Part shown: positions 24,635-34,372 of the stretch, in pieces | How positions within the stretch are numbered: the first letter of the stretch is position 1 | Layout of the letters: every line of letters begins with the position of its first letter | NCBI RefSeq assembly: GCF_937951745.1 | Contig: NZ_CALFBQ010000048.1 | Location: 1 to 64,000, forward strand | Direction: 5' to 3' | DNA from: an uncultured Chloroflexus sp. | GTDB lineage: Bacteria > Chloroflexota > Chloroflexia > Chloroflexales > Chloroflexaceae | DNA: 64,000 nt | Translations under genes and position numbers: made by a program | The notes under the pieces: generated by a model | Seen by the model: only the letters and a program-made list of their open reading frames with translations | Database searches by the model: none | Told to the model about the DNA's origin: nothing

Positions 24635-26614
24635 ATGATGCAGGTTGATCAGGAAGCGCAGGGTCGCCGCAATAAAGTAGTGAGCGCTGCCGATGCTGTG
24701 CGCGTGATCTGCAGCGGTGATACGGTGGCGACGGGTGGGTTTGTCGGCACCGGCTTTGCCGAAGAGATCGCGATCGCCTTGGCGGAACGGTTTCGCGCCA
24801 CCGGTCAACCGCGTGATCTGACTCTCGTCTATGCGGCTGGGCAGGGCGATGGGAAAGCGAAAGGGTTAAACCATCTCGGCCTACCCGGTTTGGTGCGCCG
24901 GGTCATTGGCGGTCACTGGGGGTTAGTGCCGGCCTTGCAACGCCTTGCTGTCAGTGGGCAGATCGAAGCCTATAATTTGCCGCAGGGCGTGATTACCCAC
25001 CTCTACCGTGACATCGCCGCCGGCAAGCCGCGCACCATTACGCGCGTCGGCCTCGGCACATTTGTCGATCCACGCATTAGCGGCGGTAAACTCAACGAGC
25101 GCACCCAAACTGATCTGGTTGAGCTGATCACGTTTGATGGCGAAGAGTATCTAGCCTATAAGACCTTCCCGATCAATGTTGCCATCTTGCGCGGTACAAC
25201 CGCCGATATCGAAGGCAATATCACCATGGAGCGCGAGGCGCTGACGCTGGAAGCGCAGGCGTTGGCGATGGCCGCTCACAATTCCGGCGGGATCGTGATC
25301 GTGCAGGTCGAGCGGTTGGCCCAGCGTGGTACCCTTTCGCCCCGTCACGTCAAGATTCCCAGCATTCTGGTCGATTGTATCGTCGTTGCGAGCCCCGAAC
25401 ATCATTGGCAGACCTTTGCCGTGGCTTACGATCCAGCGCTGAGCGGTGAGATTCGGGTGCCTACCGAGCTGTTGTCGCCGATGCCACTCAACGAGCGTAA
25501 ACTGATCGCGCGCCGGGCGGCATTTGAACTACAGGCTAATGCGGTGGTAAACCTTGGCATTGGTATGCCGGAAGGGATTGCGGCGGTAGCCGCCGAAGAG
25601 GGCATCTCCGATCTGTTAACGCTCACGACCGAGCCGGGGGTGATCGGCGGCATTCCGAGCAGCGGGCTCAATTTCGGTACTGGTATCAATACCGATGCGA
25701 TTGTCGATCAACCGGCGCAGTTTGATCTGTATGACGGCGGCGGGTTGGATCTGGCCTTTCTCGGCTTGGCGCAGGCCGATGCGGCGGGCAACCTTAACGT
25801 CAGCAAATTTGGCCCGCGGCTGGCTGGGGCTGGCGGTTTTATCAACATCAGCCAAAATGCGCGCCGGGTGGTGTTCGTAGGCACCTTTACCGCCGGCGGC
25901 TTGCAGGTGGACGTCCACGATGGGAAGCTCCAGATCGTACAAGAGGGGCGTGAGCGCAAATTCGTCGAGCAGGTCGAGCACATTACCTTTAGCGGGCGCT
26001 ACGCGGCCAAGCGAGGGCAGTCGGTGCTCTATGTGACCGAGCGCGCCGTCTTCCGGCTCACTCCCGATGGCATTGCGTTGTGCGAGATTGCTCCCGGCAT
26101 TGACCTTGAACGCGATATTCTGGCCCAGATGGCGTTCCGCCCGGCGCTGGCCGCCGATGTGCGCTTGATGGATGCGCGCATATTTCGGGATGGGCCAATG
26201 GGGCTGCGGGCAGAACTAGTTGGGTTGCCGCTCGAACGGCGCTTTAGTTATGACCCGCACAGCGGCATTCTCTTTATCAACTTCGAAGGTCTGCGCATCA
26301 CCCGGCCTGAACAGATCACCGCGATTGCCGATCACGTTGACCAATTGGCGCGCCGGGCCGGCCAACGTATGGCGGCGGTGGTCAACTACGACAACTTCAG
26401 CATTACGCCTGAACTGTTGCTAGAATATAGCGCCATGGTCGCGCATTTGATGGAGCGGTATTACACCCACGTCACGCGCTATACGACGAGCGCCTTTTTG
26501 CGCATGAAGATCGGCGACGCCCTGACGGCGCGTGGGGTAGCGCCGCATCTATTCGAGCAGCAGGAAGAGGCGTTACGCGCGTTGCACGTGTTGCCAGCCA
26601 CGGATGCCGGTTAA
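24635..26614 (+). CDS. YdiF-type acyl-CoA:acetate/3-ketoacid CoA-transferase (fused subunits)
   Basis: 659 residues. The N-terminal half is a CoA-transferase alpha domain ([17 protein letters not shown]); the second half is a beta domain ([18 protein letters not shown]) with catalytic Glu333 in TTEPGVIGG, which forms the gamma-glutamyl-CoA intermediate. A C-terminal extension of about 120 residues follows ([15 protein letters not shown]), typical of the YdiF group. It moves CoA between short-chain acyl groups; the substrate is not deducible. It probably forms an operon with the translin-family gene. Confidence 0.9.
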   Translation: MMQVDQEAQGRRNKVVSAADAVRVICSGDTVATGGFVGTGFAEEIAIALAERFRATGQPRDLTLVYAAGQGDGKAKGLNHLGLPGLVRRVIGGHWGLVPALQRLAVSGQIEAYNLPQGVITHLYRDIAAGKPRTITRVGLGTFVDPRISGGKLNERTQTDLVELITFDGEEYLAYKTFPINVAILRGTTADIEGNITMEREALTLEAQALAMAAHNSGGIVIVQVERLAQRGTLSPRHVKIPSILVDCIVVASPEHHWQTFAVAYDPALSGEIRVPTELLSPMPLNERKLIARRAAFELQANAVVNLGIGMPEGIAAVAAEEGISDLLTLTTEPGVIGGIPSSGLNFGTGINTDAIVDQPAQFDLYDGGGLDLAFLGLAQADAAGNLNVSKFGPRLAGAGGFINISQNARRVVFVGTFTAGGLQVDVHDGKLQIVQEGRERKFVEQVEHITFSGRYAAKRGQSVLYVTERAVFRLTPDGIALCEIAPGIDLERDILAQMAFRPALAADVRLMDARIFRDGPMGLRAELVGLPLERRFSYDPHSGILFINFEGLRITRPEQITAIADHVDQLARRAGQRMAAVVNYDNFSITPELLLEYSAMVAHLMERYYTHVTRYTTSAFLRMKIGDALTARGVAPHLFEQQEEALRALHVLPATDAG

Positions 26615-26629
26615 GTGCAGGCTGTGCCT

Positions 26630-27781
26630 TCAACCGGCATCAACCTTCCCCATCGGTACCTGAATCGCCACCGTGGTACCCGGCCCAGCGCCAAATTGCA
26701 AGGTGGCCCCGATCTGGCGGCAGAGGCCCTGCACCAATTGCATACCAAGGCTGCCGCCGCCAGTGTTGACCGTGGATGGCATACCGATGCCGTTGTCGGC
26801 AACCTCAACGCGCAATGTATCACCGTCTTTGTGTAACCGTAGGCTGATCGTACCGTCTTTCGTGCCATGGGGAAAAGCGTGCTTGACGCTATTCGAGACC
26901 AACTCGGTGACAATCAAGCCCAACGCAATTGCCTGATCGATATTGATGCTAATGCCGTGGCTCACTTCGCTGACCAGCCGGATCGGGCTGCCCCGCATAC
27001 TGAGTGAACGCCAGACGCTGGTGGCGATATTTTGCAGATACTCGCCAATATCGATATGGGCCAGACTCTCTGAGCGGTACAGTTGCTCATGCACTATCGC
27101 CAAGGCACGAATGCGGTTTTGGCTATCTTGAACTGCGGCGCTGACCCGCTCATCGCTGATATTCTCGGCTTGCAAGCGCAAGAGACTCGACACGATCTGC
27201 AAATTATTTTTGACCCGATGATGCACCTCGCGCAGCAACAACTCTTTTTCTGCCAGTGCGGCGCGCAGTTGGGCGGCAACCGCTTGCGGCCCTGACAAAT
27301 CGGTCACTACAGCACACATATTGGCTTCGGTCTCGTCACGTAGGGCGCGCAACGAGATCTGCGCTGGTCGCTGCGAGCCATCAACCGCTTGCAGCGTGAT
27401 TGGGCCTTTGCTCGAACCGGCGGCGCCAGCGGAGAGCAATTCAGCGCAGAGGAGCCGGTCAGCCGGCGCGACCAGATCGAGTAACGAGCGGCCAGTCAAT
27501 TGGTCTTGGGGCAGACCGGCCATTTCAGCGAACTTGCTATTGCAATAGAGAATGGTGCCATCGGCCAGTAGGGTCAAGGCGCCTTCATTCATGGTTTCGA
27601 CCAACACCCGGTAGGGATGTTCGGCGCCGCGCAGGGTATAGATCAACGGGCCGCGCGGCCCATCAATCACCAGCGCATCAGCCTCACCCATCTGTAATGC
27701 CCGCACCAACTCTTCCAATTCAGTGAGGCGCGCTTGAAGGCGAGCAATCTCGGCTGGACTCATCTGTGGCTCATTTCCCAT
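26630..27781 (-). CDS. PAS-domain sensor histidine kinase (HisKA_2/HWE-like)
   Basis: 383 residues. A short coiled coil (residues 5-35) is followed by a PAS domain (about 55-170; LVETMNEGALTLLADGTILYCN) and a kinase core. The core has the phosphoacceptor LLREVHHRVKNNLQIVSSLLRLQ (the HRVKNNLQ signature), N box TELVSNSVKHAFP and G boxes DNGIGMP and GGGSLGM. No membrane segment, so it is cytoplasmic. The ATG at 27781 has AGGGAAG upstream; the 27862 start adds an unlikely leader. It lies 84 bases downstream of the kaiB genes on the same strand, which suggests an output or input kinase of the Kai module. Confidence 0.85.
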   Translation of the reverse strand: MGNEPQMSPAEIARLQARLTELEELVRALQMGEADALVIDGPRGPLIYTLRGAEHPYRVLVETMNEGALTLLADGTILYCNSKFAEMAGLPQDQLTGRSLLDLVAPADRLLCAELLSAGAAGSSKGPITLQAVDGSQRPAQISLRALRDETEANMCAVVTDLSGPQAVAAQLRAALAEKELLLREVHHRVKNNLQIVSSLLRLQAENISDERVSAAVQDSQNRIRALAIVHEQLYRSESLAHIDIGEYLQNIATSVWRSLSMRGSPIRLVSEVSHGISINIDQAIALGLIVTELVSNSVKHAFPHGTKDGTISLRLHKDGDTLRVEVADNGIGMPSTVNTGGGSLGMQLVQGLCRQIGATLQFGAGPGTTVAIQVPMGKVDAG

Positions 27782-27865
27782 ACGGCACTTCCCTATGTAT
27801 TCGCGCGAGGGTGTATGGGGGCAACCCCGTGTGTTGCCGGTACCACGCTCGTGAAGCGACACTCC

Positions 27866-28171
27866 TCAATCATCATCGGTCAGAATATTCAACGCAGCAG
27901 CCACTCGCGGCCAATCCGACGAACGCAATTCACCGATAAACGCCGTAGGCGGGCCGGGTTCGACAACCAGCAGTGTCGGTGTCGCGATAATGTGATCTTC
28001 GCGCGCCCGATCGGGCTGTTGGTAGACATCAATTACCTCAAGCCGGTAGCGACCGGGCATATACCGCTCGCACAACCGGCGCACCGTGGTAATTGCGCGG
28101 GTCGAGCGGCTGGTTGCGCCGGCGACGTACAACCGCAGCAATGGTACAACTGGCTGATTGGTGATATCCAT
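27866..28171 (-). CDS. kaiB: KaiB-domain protein (divergent copy)
   Basis: 101 residues covering a whole KaiB thioredoxin-like fold: LRLYVAGATSRSTRAITTVRRLCE, then YRLEVIDVYQQPDRAREDHIIATPTLLVVEPGPP. The KaiB cis-proline region ATPTL is kept, but the PPP-R-K-IGDLS tail of clock KaiB is changed to PGPPTAFIGELRSSDW. KaiB binds the ATPase ring of KaiC. It starts 4 bases after the stop of the second kaiB, so they are translationally linked. Divergence suggests a separate partner or regulatory role. Confidence 0.85.
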   Translation of the reverse strand: MDITNQPVVPLLRLYVAGATSRSTRAITTVRRLCERYMPGRYRLEVIDVYQQPDRAREDHIIATPTLLVVEPGPPTAFIGELRSSDWPRVAAALNILTDDD

Positions 28172-28175
28172 CGGC

Positions 28176-28484
28176 TCAGCTCCCTGTATGTCGCCGGGGT
28201 GTTAGATCCAGCCCAACCAGCACCCGTTCCGTATTCGAGAGATCGCCAACGATTTTGCGTATCGGCGGCGGCAACTTGCGCACCAAGGTTGGAATAGCCA
28301 GAATATTATCGCTAATCGCTCGTTCGGGTTCGTGATGCAAATCGATCACGTGAACCCGATAGCGATTATGCAGGTATTGGTCACAAATCCGGCGCAAATT
28401 AGCGACTGCGAGCAGACTTTTGGGAGTCTGTCCGGCAATGTAGAGCCACAGATCATATTCATACTCCGGCGCTTCATCTGCCAT
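28176..28484 (-). CDS. kaiB: KaiB-domain protein (closer to clock KaiB)
   Basis: 102 residues from the ATG at 28484. It matches cyanobacterial KaiB closely: [49 protein letters not shown], then [25 protein letters not shown]. Clock KaiB switches fold to bind phosphorylated KaiC. Its start overlaps the end of kaiC by 11 bases, which indicates translational coupling. The longer ORF starting at 28508 lies further into kaiC. Confidence 0.92.
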   Translation of the reverse strand: MADEAPEYEYDLWLYIAGQTPKSLLAVANLRRICDQYLHNRYRVHVIDLHHEPERAISDNILAIPTLVRKLPPPIRKIVGDLSNTERVLVGLDLTPRRHTGS

Positions 28485-30189
28485 CGCTACCCTCTTGAGT
28501 AGAGTCACGGTACCGGCTGGTCGCGAGCCGGCTCTGGATCTGCGCGCGTGCGCGTGCTTCCGATAGGTCGGCTGCCGCGTTCATCTCGTCATCGAGCGCA
28601 GCCAACTCGGCTTGCAACGCCTCGATCTGTAATGCCAACAGGCGCTGTTGCAAGGCGTAACGACGCTGGCGCTGGATCGCTTCCCGCTCGTGCAGTTCCT
28701 GTTCGTGCCGGAGCCGCTCTTGTTCGGCGATGCGGGCAGCGCCAATCAACACCGTCTCACCGGCGGCGTAAATTTCCACCAATCGCAACCCGTGCGCATC
28801 CATCACCAGCTCGCGCACCTGATTGGAATGGCGCATGCCGCGGGATTTGAGCACCAGCAAGCTACGGTTGCGTTCGCCGTTGGTCTCGTGGTTGCGCAAG
28901 ACGATCCACGTATCGACCAGCGATGAAATATTGACCTCACTCTGGGCAGGATCGGCGCCGGCATTGGTTAAGCTGGTAGCGAGGGTGGTGACACCCAACG
29001 ACTTAAGGCCATCGAAGAGGCGGAACAGCATCGTCGTAATATCAACCGGACGGCTGATGGTATGAAAGCCGGTGATCGGGTCGATCACTACGGCGCGCGC
29101 GCCGCTCTGTTCCACCGCTTCGAGCAACGTGATCAAGTGGGTCTCTAAACCGGCCAACGAGGGCCGGCTACTGATGATCTGCAAGAGGCCGCGATCGCGC
29201 CATTGTTGCAAATCAATCCCGATCGAGCGCAGATTGCGCACGATTTGATCGGCTGATTCCTCGAACGCGAAGAAGATCGCCGGTTCGCCGCGGGCGCAGG
29301 CAGCGGCGACAAACGATGCGCCAAGGCTTGTTTTGCCCGAACCGGTCGGGCCGCTTACTAGAATGGTGGAGCCGCGGTAATAGCCGCCGCCATCGAGCAA
29401 GTGGTCGAGATCGGGAAAGCCGCTTGAGATGCGTTCAGCGGAAACCGGATACCTCAGCGTAAACGAGGTGATTGGCAGCATAGTGATGCCATGTGGCCCG
29501 ATCGTAAAGGGATACTCATTGACGCCGTGAGAAGAGCCGCGATATTTGACGATGCGGGCATAGCGGGTCAACACATGCTCGGTAATCCGGTAGTCGAGCA
29601 AAATGACGCAATCAGCCACAAACTCTTCGATCCCAAAGCGGCTCAGGCCTTGCCCGGAACGTTCGGCGGTAATTATGGCGGTCAGGCCGCGCTGGCGCAA
29701 CCAGCGGAAGAGACGTTGCAATTCGCCGCGCAGAATGGATTGATTGCCAAACGCGCTAAAGAGGGTTTCAATCGTATCGAGCACGATCCGTTGTGCCCCA
29801 ATGCGATCAATCAGCAGGCCAAGCCGAATGAAGAGGCCTTCGAGATCGTACTCGCCCACCTCTGCTATTTCACCCTGCTCAAGCGAAATCTGTTCGAGCA
29901 GCAACAACCCGCGCTGTTCCAAATTGGCGACATCAATAGCAAGGTTCGCCACATTCATACGCAAATCAGCCGGGCTCTCTTCAAACGAGACAAAGAGGCC
30001 GGGTTCGCCGTAGAGCGCCGCGCCGCGGACCAACGTTTCAAACGCGAGCAGGGTCTTGCCACAGCCAGCGCCGCCGCAGATCAAGGTCGTCCGGCCTCGC
30101 GGCAGACCGCCGCCGGTGATGTCATCGAGACCACGAATCCCAGTTGGCGCTTTAGGCAAGTTCGTGATGGCGGCAGGAAATTCCACCAA
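28474..30189 (-). CDS. kaiC: KaiC-type dual RecA-domain ATPase/autokinase
   Basis: 571 residues. Two RecA-like domains: Walker A GGAGCGKT (39-46) with FEES (69-72), and GPTGSGKT (280-287) with FEES (309-312). The residues matching Ser431/Thr432 of cyanobacterial KaiC are Ser422 and Ser423 in VNISSLVD, so autophosphorylation is possible. The last 85 residues are a long charged coiled coil ([18 protein letters not shown] and on), longer than the KaiC A-loop tail; no KaiA gene is in the window. It forms a block with two kaiB genes and a kinase on the minus strand. Confidence 0.92.
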   Translation of the reverse strand: MVEFPAAITNLPKAPTGIRGLDDITGGGLPRGRTTLICGGAGCGKTLLAFETLVRGAALYGEPGLFVSFEESPADLRMNVANLAIDVANLEQRGLLLLEQISLEQGEIAEVGEYDLEGLFIRLGLLIDRIGAQRIVLDTIETLFSAFGNQSILRGELQRLFRWLRQRGLTAIITAERSGQGLSRFGIEEFVADCVILLDYRITEHVLTRYARIVKYRGSSHGVNEYPFTIGPHGITMLPITSFTLRYPVSAERISSGFPDLDHLLDGGGYYRGSTILVSGPTGSGKTSLGASFVAAACARGEPAIFFAFEESADQIVRNLRSIGIDLQQWRDRGLLQIISSRPSLAGLETHLITLLEAVEQSGARAVVIDPITGFHTISRPVDITTMLFRLFDGLKSLGVTTLATSLTNAGADPAQSEVNISSLVDTWIVLRNHETNGERNRSLLVLKSRGMRHSNQVRELVMDAHGLRLVEIYAAGETVLIGAARIAEQERLRHEQELHEREAIQRQRRYALQQRLLALQIEALQAELAALDDEMNAAADLSEARARAQIQSRLATSRYRDSTQEGSDGR

Positions 30190-30251
30190 CGCTCCTCTTC
30201 TCTACAACAATACCGGCTCCTCCCCGTCATGCGCGGCGGCGACGAGTGGCA

Positions 30252-31553
30252 TCATTCATCAGTCGGATCAGCGCGGTTCATCACCTTGGCCATATGCTTG
30301 CCAGCTAACGCGCCGAACCCCAGACTAGCCAATTCGGCAATCATTGCTGCCAACTGGTAGCCGCTGCCCTGTGCTGGATCGGGATGGTACAGGCTCAGTA
30401 CGCCAATCACCTCATCGTGTTGCCGGATGGGTAACGACATCCGCTCGCCGAGCAACCCGTTCGGGATAAAATTGCATACATGGCTATCGCCGGCCAGACT
30501 CAACGCCCAGCGCCGTTCTCCCCAACACGAGCAGCGCGGTACCGGCCGGTGAACGAGTGGTTCACCCCAGTGACCAACCGGATGGACAAGATCGGTGGCA
30601 GGGTTGTAGATCAACAAAGAACCACGATAGCCGTGTAACAAGTTCGCGCCAGCGGTAATGATGGCCGCATAGATCTCTTGGCGCGAGCGCGCTGCGTTAA
30701 GGGTATGCGCGAGCGTACCGAGAGCGGTGAGTGCCTGTTCACGCTGTTCTAGCAACGATTGATTAGTTTGTAATCGGCGTTTCGCTTCTTGCAACTGGTT
30801 GATTGCCCGTTGCCGTTCACTGACATCACGGAACACGATCACGACACCCTCATTTGCACCGTCAGCGCCGGTTATTTGGGCTACGGTATGCTCAACCAGC
30901 AAGCGATCGCCATTCCGGGTCAGGAGCGTGACCGGGGCTGGCAAGCCATTTACCGAATCGGGATGGGGCGGCGTGCTATCAGCCGGCAAGCCGGTATTGG
31001 TGGCAACCAAGGTATAAATGCGCGCCAAGGGCCAACCGATAGCCTCCTCGGGGGTAATGCCCAACAAGCGCGCAGCCACCGGATTGACAAAGGTGATCCG
31101 GCTTTGCGGATCGGTGACAATTACGCCATCGCCGATGCTGGTCAAGGTCGTGCGGAGATGGCGTTCGCTAGACTGCAGGCGCCGTTCAAGCCGGTACTTA
31201 TAAGCGGCGACGGCAATAGCGACCTCAAGCTCGCGTTCGTCAAACGGTTTAAGCAAGTAAGCCCATGGTTCAGCGAGGAGCGCCTCGCGCAAAGTCTGAT
31301 CGTCGGCGTGCGCAGTCAAAAAGACGACCGGCACCCCCCAACGGCTGTAAATCTGGCGTGCGGCTTCAATGCCGTCCATAGCCCCGCTGAGGCGAATATC
31401 CATCAAGACCAGATCAGGCGGTTGCCGCGCCACCGTAGCCAACGCCGCTTCACCACTTGTCACCACATCGGCGACCGAATGGCCGATGCGCCGCAAGGTC
31501 TGGCTTAGGTCTTGGGCAATGATTAATTCATCTTCGACGATCAACACCCGCAT
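30252..31553 (-). CDS. response regulator with receiver, PAS and GAF domains
   Basis: 433 residues: an N-terminal receiver domain with acidic pocket VEDE and phospho-Asp in LVLMDIRL (about residue 51) and Lys in LLKPFD; a PAS domain (about 128-255); a coiled coil; and a GAF domain (about 290-420) with several cysteines (RCSCW and SHVC). It has no kinase, HTH or GGDEF output, so it probably acts by protein contacts. It lies 62 bases upstream of kaiC on the same strand and is probably the first gene of the kai operon. Confidence 0.85.
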   Translation of the reverse strand: MRVLIVEDELIIAQDLSQTLRRIGHSVADVVTSGEAALATVARQPPDLVLMDIRLSGAMDGIEAARQIYSRWGVPVVFLTAHADDQTLREALLAEPWAYLLKPFDERELEVAIAVAAYKYRLERRLQSSERHLRTTLTSIGDGVIVTDPQSRITFVNPVAARLLGITPEEAIGWPLARIYTLVATNTGLPADSTPPHPDSVNGLPAPVTLLTRNGDRLLVEHTVAQITGADGANEGVVIVFRDVSERQRAINQLQEAKRRLQTNQSLLEQREQALTALGTLAHTLNAARSRQEIYAAIITAGANLLHGYRGSLLIYNPATDLVHPVGHWGEPLVHRPVPRCSCWGERRWALSLAGDSHVCNFIPNGLLGERMSLPIRQHDEVIGVLSLYHPDPAQGSGYQLAAMIAELASLGFGALAGKHMAKVMNRADPTDE

Positions 31554-31609
31554 GTGTTTTCTCGGAGCTTAGCAGCAAAAGTGGTTCGTTGTACTGCTAG
31601 TATACCGCG

Positions 31610-32344
31610 TTATCTGTAGTTGTGTTGCAGAAAGATCTCTGGCCAGATCCGTACAATGATGACAAGTATCGCTAACGCGACGACTTGCGACCCGCGCACC
31701 TGACCCGGCAAGAGCCAGCCGGTGGCGGCAAATCCTTCGCCGATCAACGTACCGGCGGCGAGCAAAGCGCTGACAGTGAGAAAGAGCATGCCGTGCGGTT
31801 GCGACTGGCGGTAACGCACCCGCCAGACAACTAAGGCGATTAGCGCCGTGAGCGCAGCGTAGAGTTGGGTAGGGTGGCGCAATTCACCCCACAGATTGAT
31901 CGCCCATGGCACTTCAGCCGGCAGACCGTAACCATCGCCGCTGGCCAATTGGGCGATAGCATGGGTGAGGACGGCGAGGGCGATTCCCGGCGTGAGCGCA
32001 TCGAAGGTGGGCCACAACGGCCAGCGTTGTCGCCAGAGCATCACACTGCCGATTATGATGGCCGTCGCCACGCCGGCTAGCGGAGAAAAGGCTTGCAAAT
32101 CACGCGAGAGCAAGGCCCACGGATCGGCTACATAGCTCGGCCATGCCATCAGCGCATAGCCGAGGCGCGCGCCGATGACACCGGCCAGCATAGTGATAAA
32201 GATGATCATCTCGAGCCGGTCGCCGTTAAGCTGCTTGAGGCGGGCAGCGCGTCCGCTGACTTGCAAGATGAGCCAGCCGCCTAGCAGCAGGATTAGGCCG
32301 GGTGTGTACAAGGCAAAGGGGCCAATGTTGAGCACTGGAAGCAT
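31610..32344 (-). CDS. lgt: prolipoprotein diacylglyceryl transferase family protein
   Basis: 244 residues with about seven membrane segments. Lgt features are GARLGYALM (the conserved R of the signature), GDGYGLPAEVPWAI and RHPTQLYAAL. Lgt attaches diacylglycerol to the lipobox Cys of prolipoproteins, of which at least two are encoded in this window. It is shorter than E. coli Lgt, and the HGGL motif region is changed to SPLAGV, so activity is likely but not certain. It may be co-transcribed with the thioredoxin-like gene 89 bases upstream. Confidence 0.75.
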   Translation of the reverse strand: MLPVLNIGPFALYTPGLILLLGGWLILQVSGRAARLKQLNGDRLEMIIFITMLAGVIGARLGYALMAWPSYVADPWALLSRDLQAFSPLAGVATAIIIGSVMLWRQRWPLWPTFDALTPGIALAVLTHAIAQLASGDGYGLPAEVPWAINLWGELRHPTQLYAALTALIALVVWRVRYRQSQPHGMLFLTVSALLAAGTLIGEGFAATGWLLPGQVRGSQVVALAILVIIVRIWPEIFLQHNYR

Positions 32345-32432
32345 AAGGTTTCGGTAGCGTATACGTTACACTGAGCGGCAACAAGGTCTGTTACGTTTGG
32401 CTGCTTGATGAAGCAGTCATGCGCAGCGCGGC

Positions 32433-32969
32433 CTATTCACCGAGCAACGGTTCGATCACGCTGCGCAGGCTAGCTTCGCTGAGCGGCCCGCCAAAGAAGA
32501 CCTCCCGGATGACACCGGTTCGATCAACAATGAACGTGGTCGGCAGCATCCGGATGCCATACCGCTGGCCGGTCTCGCCGTTACGGTCAAACACGATCGG
32601 AAAACTCAGTCCGAACTCGCGTTGCATGGCCGCTACTGCGCCTTCATCGTCTTGCACCGTGCTATTGACGGCCAGAATTGTCAAGCCACGCTCGCCTTCG
32701 GCTTGATAGATCTTTTCCAAGGTGGGCATTTCGGCCCGGCAAGGGCCGCACCAACTGGCCCAGAAATTAACGATCACCACCTGACCGCGCAACGCCGACA
32801 GCGCCAGCGTCTCGCCATTGGCCAGCGGCAAGGCAATGGCCGGTGCGATAAAGCCCGGTCGTGGGCTCACCGTTACCGACGGCAGATCCGGCGGCCGGCT
32901 GATGACAATCCAGCCTACGCCAGCGATCATGAGAATAAGCGTTAACCAATCACGCTGGGTCTTGTTCAT
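32433..32969 (-). CDS. TlpA/ResA-like membrane-anchored thiol-disulfide oxidoreductase
   Basis: 178 residues. One N-terminal membrane anchor (about 8-25) is followed by a redoxin domain outside the membrane. The active site is WASWCGPC, and the cis-Pro region is MLPTTFIVD. It reduces or oxidises thiols in exported proteins, for example in cytochrome c maturation. The start is the ATG at 32969 rather than 32978; either is possible. Confidence 0.88.
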   Translation of the reverse strand: MNKTQRDWLTLILMIAGVGWIVISRPPDLPSVTVSPRPGFIAPAIALPLANGETLALSALRGQVVIVNFWASWCGPCRAEMPTLEKIYQAEGERGLTILAVNSTVQDDEGAVAAMQREFGLSFPIVFDRNGETGQRYGIRMLPTTFIVDRTGVIREVFFGGPLSEASLRSVIEPLLGE

Positions 32970-33347
32970 AACGTACATCGCCTCAAGCGACGGCCCACCG
33001 GGGCGTCGCAGTAATCGGGTGACGATAACAGATCGTTGCGGCGGTACTGTCTGCGACAGATACGCTAATTTATGGTATCATATAACGAGTCTGTGACCAA
33101 CACAGCGTGTAACTCTCACCGATATGATAAAGTCACGCGCACATGTAGGCGCATTGCCGCCGCCAACTGCGCTACAGCGCCGCCAACAAAGCGCACTGTA
33201 AGCACAGCTTCCCGCTCTCGTTATTGTGGTTGAGTCTGCCAGTCCGACACGCCATTGCTCGGCAAGGCGCACTGTTCGTTGGGCGCGCCGGTGCGTCATG
33301 GCAGCAACGGGCGCCATTAGAGTCGCAGAGCCTTCTGGAACAGGAAT
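32970..33347. other. intergenic region upstream of rpoA
   Basis: About 380 bases between divergent genes. The minus-strand ORF at 33078-33449 overlaps rpoA and has no family signature, so it is dismissed. TTTATGGTATCATATAACG near 33069-33087 is a possible -10 region for the rpoA-rho transcript. The long untranslated leader (about 250 bases) could hold regulatory structure, but I see no known riboswitch in it. Confidence 0.35.
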
Positions 33348-34361
33348 ATGGAAACGCTTGAACTGTCGCTGATCACGCCACGGGTTACCCTCATTGCAGC
33401 GGCTGAAAATTATGGCCGCTTCGCCATCGCGCCGCTGCAACGCGGCCATGCCTCATCGCTCGGGAATGCGTTGCGCCGCGTGTTGATCTCGTCAATCCCC
33501 GGCGCCGCTATTACCCGGATTAAAGTGGCGGGTGTGATTCATGAATTTACTGCTATTCCCGGCGTCGTAGAAGACGGCACCCAGTTGGTGCTCAATGTGA
33601 AAGGTATTCGGCTGCGTTCGTATAGCGATCGGGCAGTGGCGTTGCAGTTGGTTAAGCATGGCCCCGGCCCCGTGTTTGCAGGTGATATTGATACTCCTAG
33701 CACCGTCGAGATCGTGAATCCGCAACACTACCTTTGCACGATTGACGATGAGAACACAACGCTCGAAATGCAGTTGACGGTTGAGCGTGGCCGGGGGGTG
33801 CAGTTAGCCGATACAGTGAGTGGCATGCCGATTGGCGAGATTGCAGTTGATGCTCTTTTTAGTCCGATTCCGCGGGTCAACTTTTTGGTGGAAGAGATGG
33901 GTGATGATCCACTCACCGGCTACGATCGGCTCATTCTTGAGATTTGGACTGATGGCACCATCAAGCCGGGTGATGCGTTGAGCCACGCTGCCCAAATCTT
34001 AACTCAGTATTTTGGCCGGATTGTGAGCTTGAACCAGCCGGAAGAGCCTGAACAGCAGCCCAACCTGCCGCCGCCGATCCCGGAAGAGATTGCCAATCGC
34101 ACGATTGATGAGCTTGGTTTAAGTACTCGAACCTACAACAGTTTGCGCCGTGCGGAGATCCACACCATCGGGCAGTTGTTGCGCCTTGATGATCGTGGCC
34201 TTATGGGGATTCGTAATTTGGGTGCGAAGGGGATTGAAGAGATCCACCATCGTCTTGAGGCGCTCGGCTATCGTTCGGGTGAAGCTGCATCCGGCCGATT
34301 GCCCGACTCATCCGCCGACCATACTACTCCGCCAACCGGTGCAATCCACGCAGAGGAGTGA
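33348..34361 (+). CDS. rpoA: RNA polymerase alpha subunit (RpoA)
   Basis: 337 residues. The N-terminal domain for dimerisation and beta/beta' binding has PLQRGHASSLGNALRRVLISSIPGAAIT. The C-terminal domain (about 245-310) has IDELGLSTRTYNSLRRAEIHTIGQL and the helix-hairpin-helix IRNLGAKGIEEI that contacts DNA and activators. The expected neighbours rpsD, rpsK and rplQ are absent, so this is either a relocated gene or a second alpha paralog. Its stop is 11 bases before the rho ATG. Confidence 0.9.
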   Translation: METLELSLITPRVTLIAAAENYGRFAIAPLQRGHASSLGNALRRVLISSIPGAAITRIKVAGVIHEFTAIPGVVEDGTQLVLNVKGIRLRSYSDRAVALQLVKHGPGPVFAGDIDTPSTVEIVNPQHYLCTIDDENTTLEMQLTVERGRGVQLADTVSGMPIGEIAVDALFSPIPRVNFLVEEMGDDPLTGYDRLILEIWTDGTIKPGDALSHAAQILTQYFGRIVSLNQPEEPEQQPNLPPPIPEEIANRTIDELGLSTRTYNSLRRAEIHTIGQLLRLDDRGLMGIRNLGAKGIEEIHHRLEALGYRSGEAASGRLPDSSADHTTPPTGAIHAEE

Positions 34362-34372
34362 TAAGACACGCA

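Noticed and set aside
30789-31508. 239-codon plus-strand ORF opposite the receiver-PAS-GAF gene
   Set aside because: Composition and position are those of a shadow ORF; the minus strand has clear domains.
33078-33449. 123-codon minus-strand ORF upstream of rpoA
   Set aside because: It overlaps the rpoA start antisense and has no domain.
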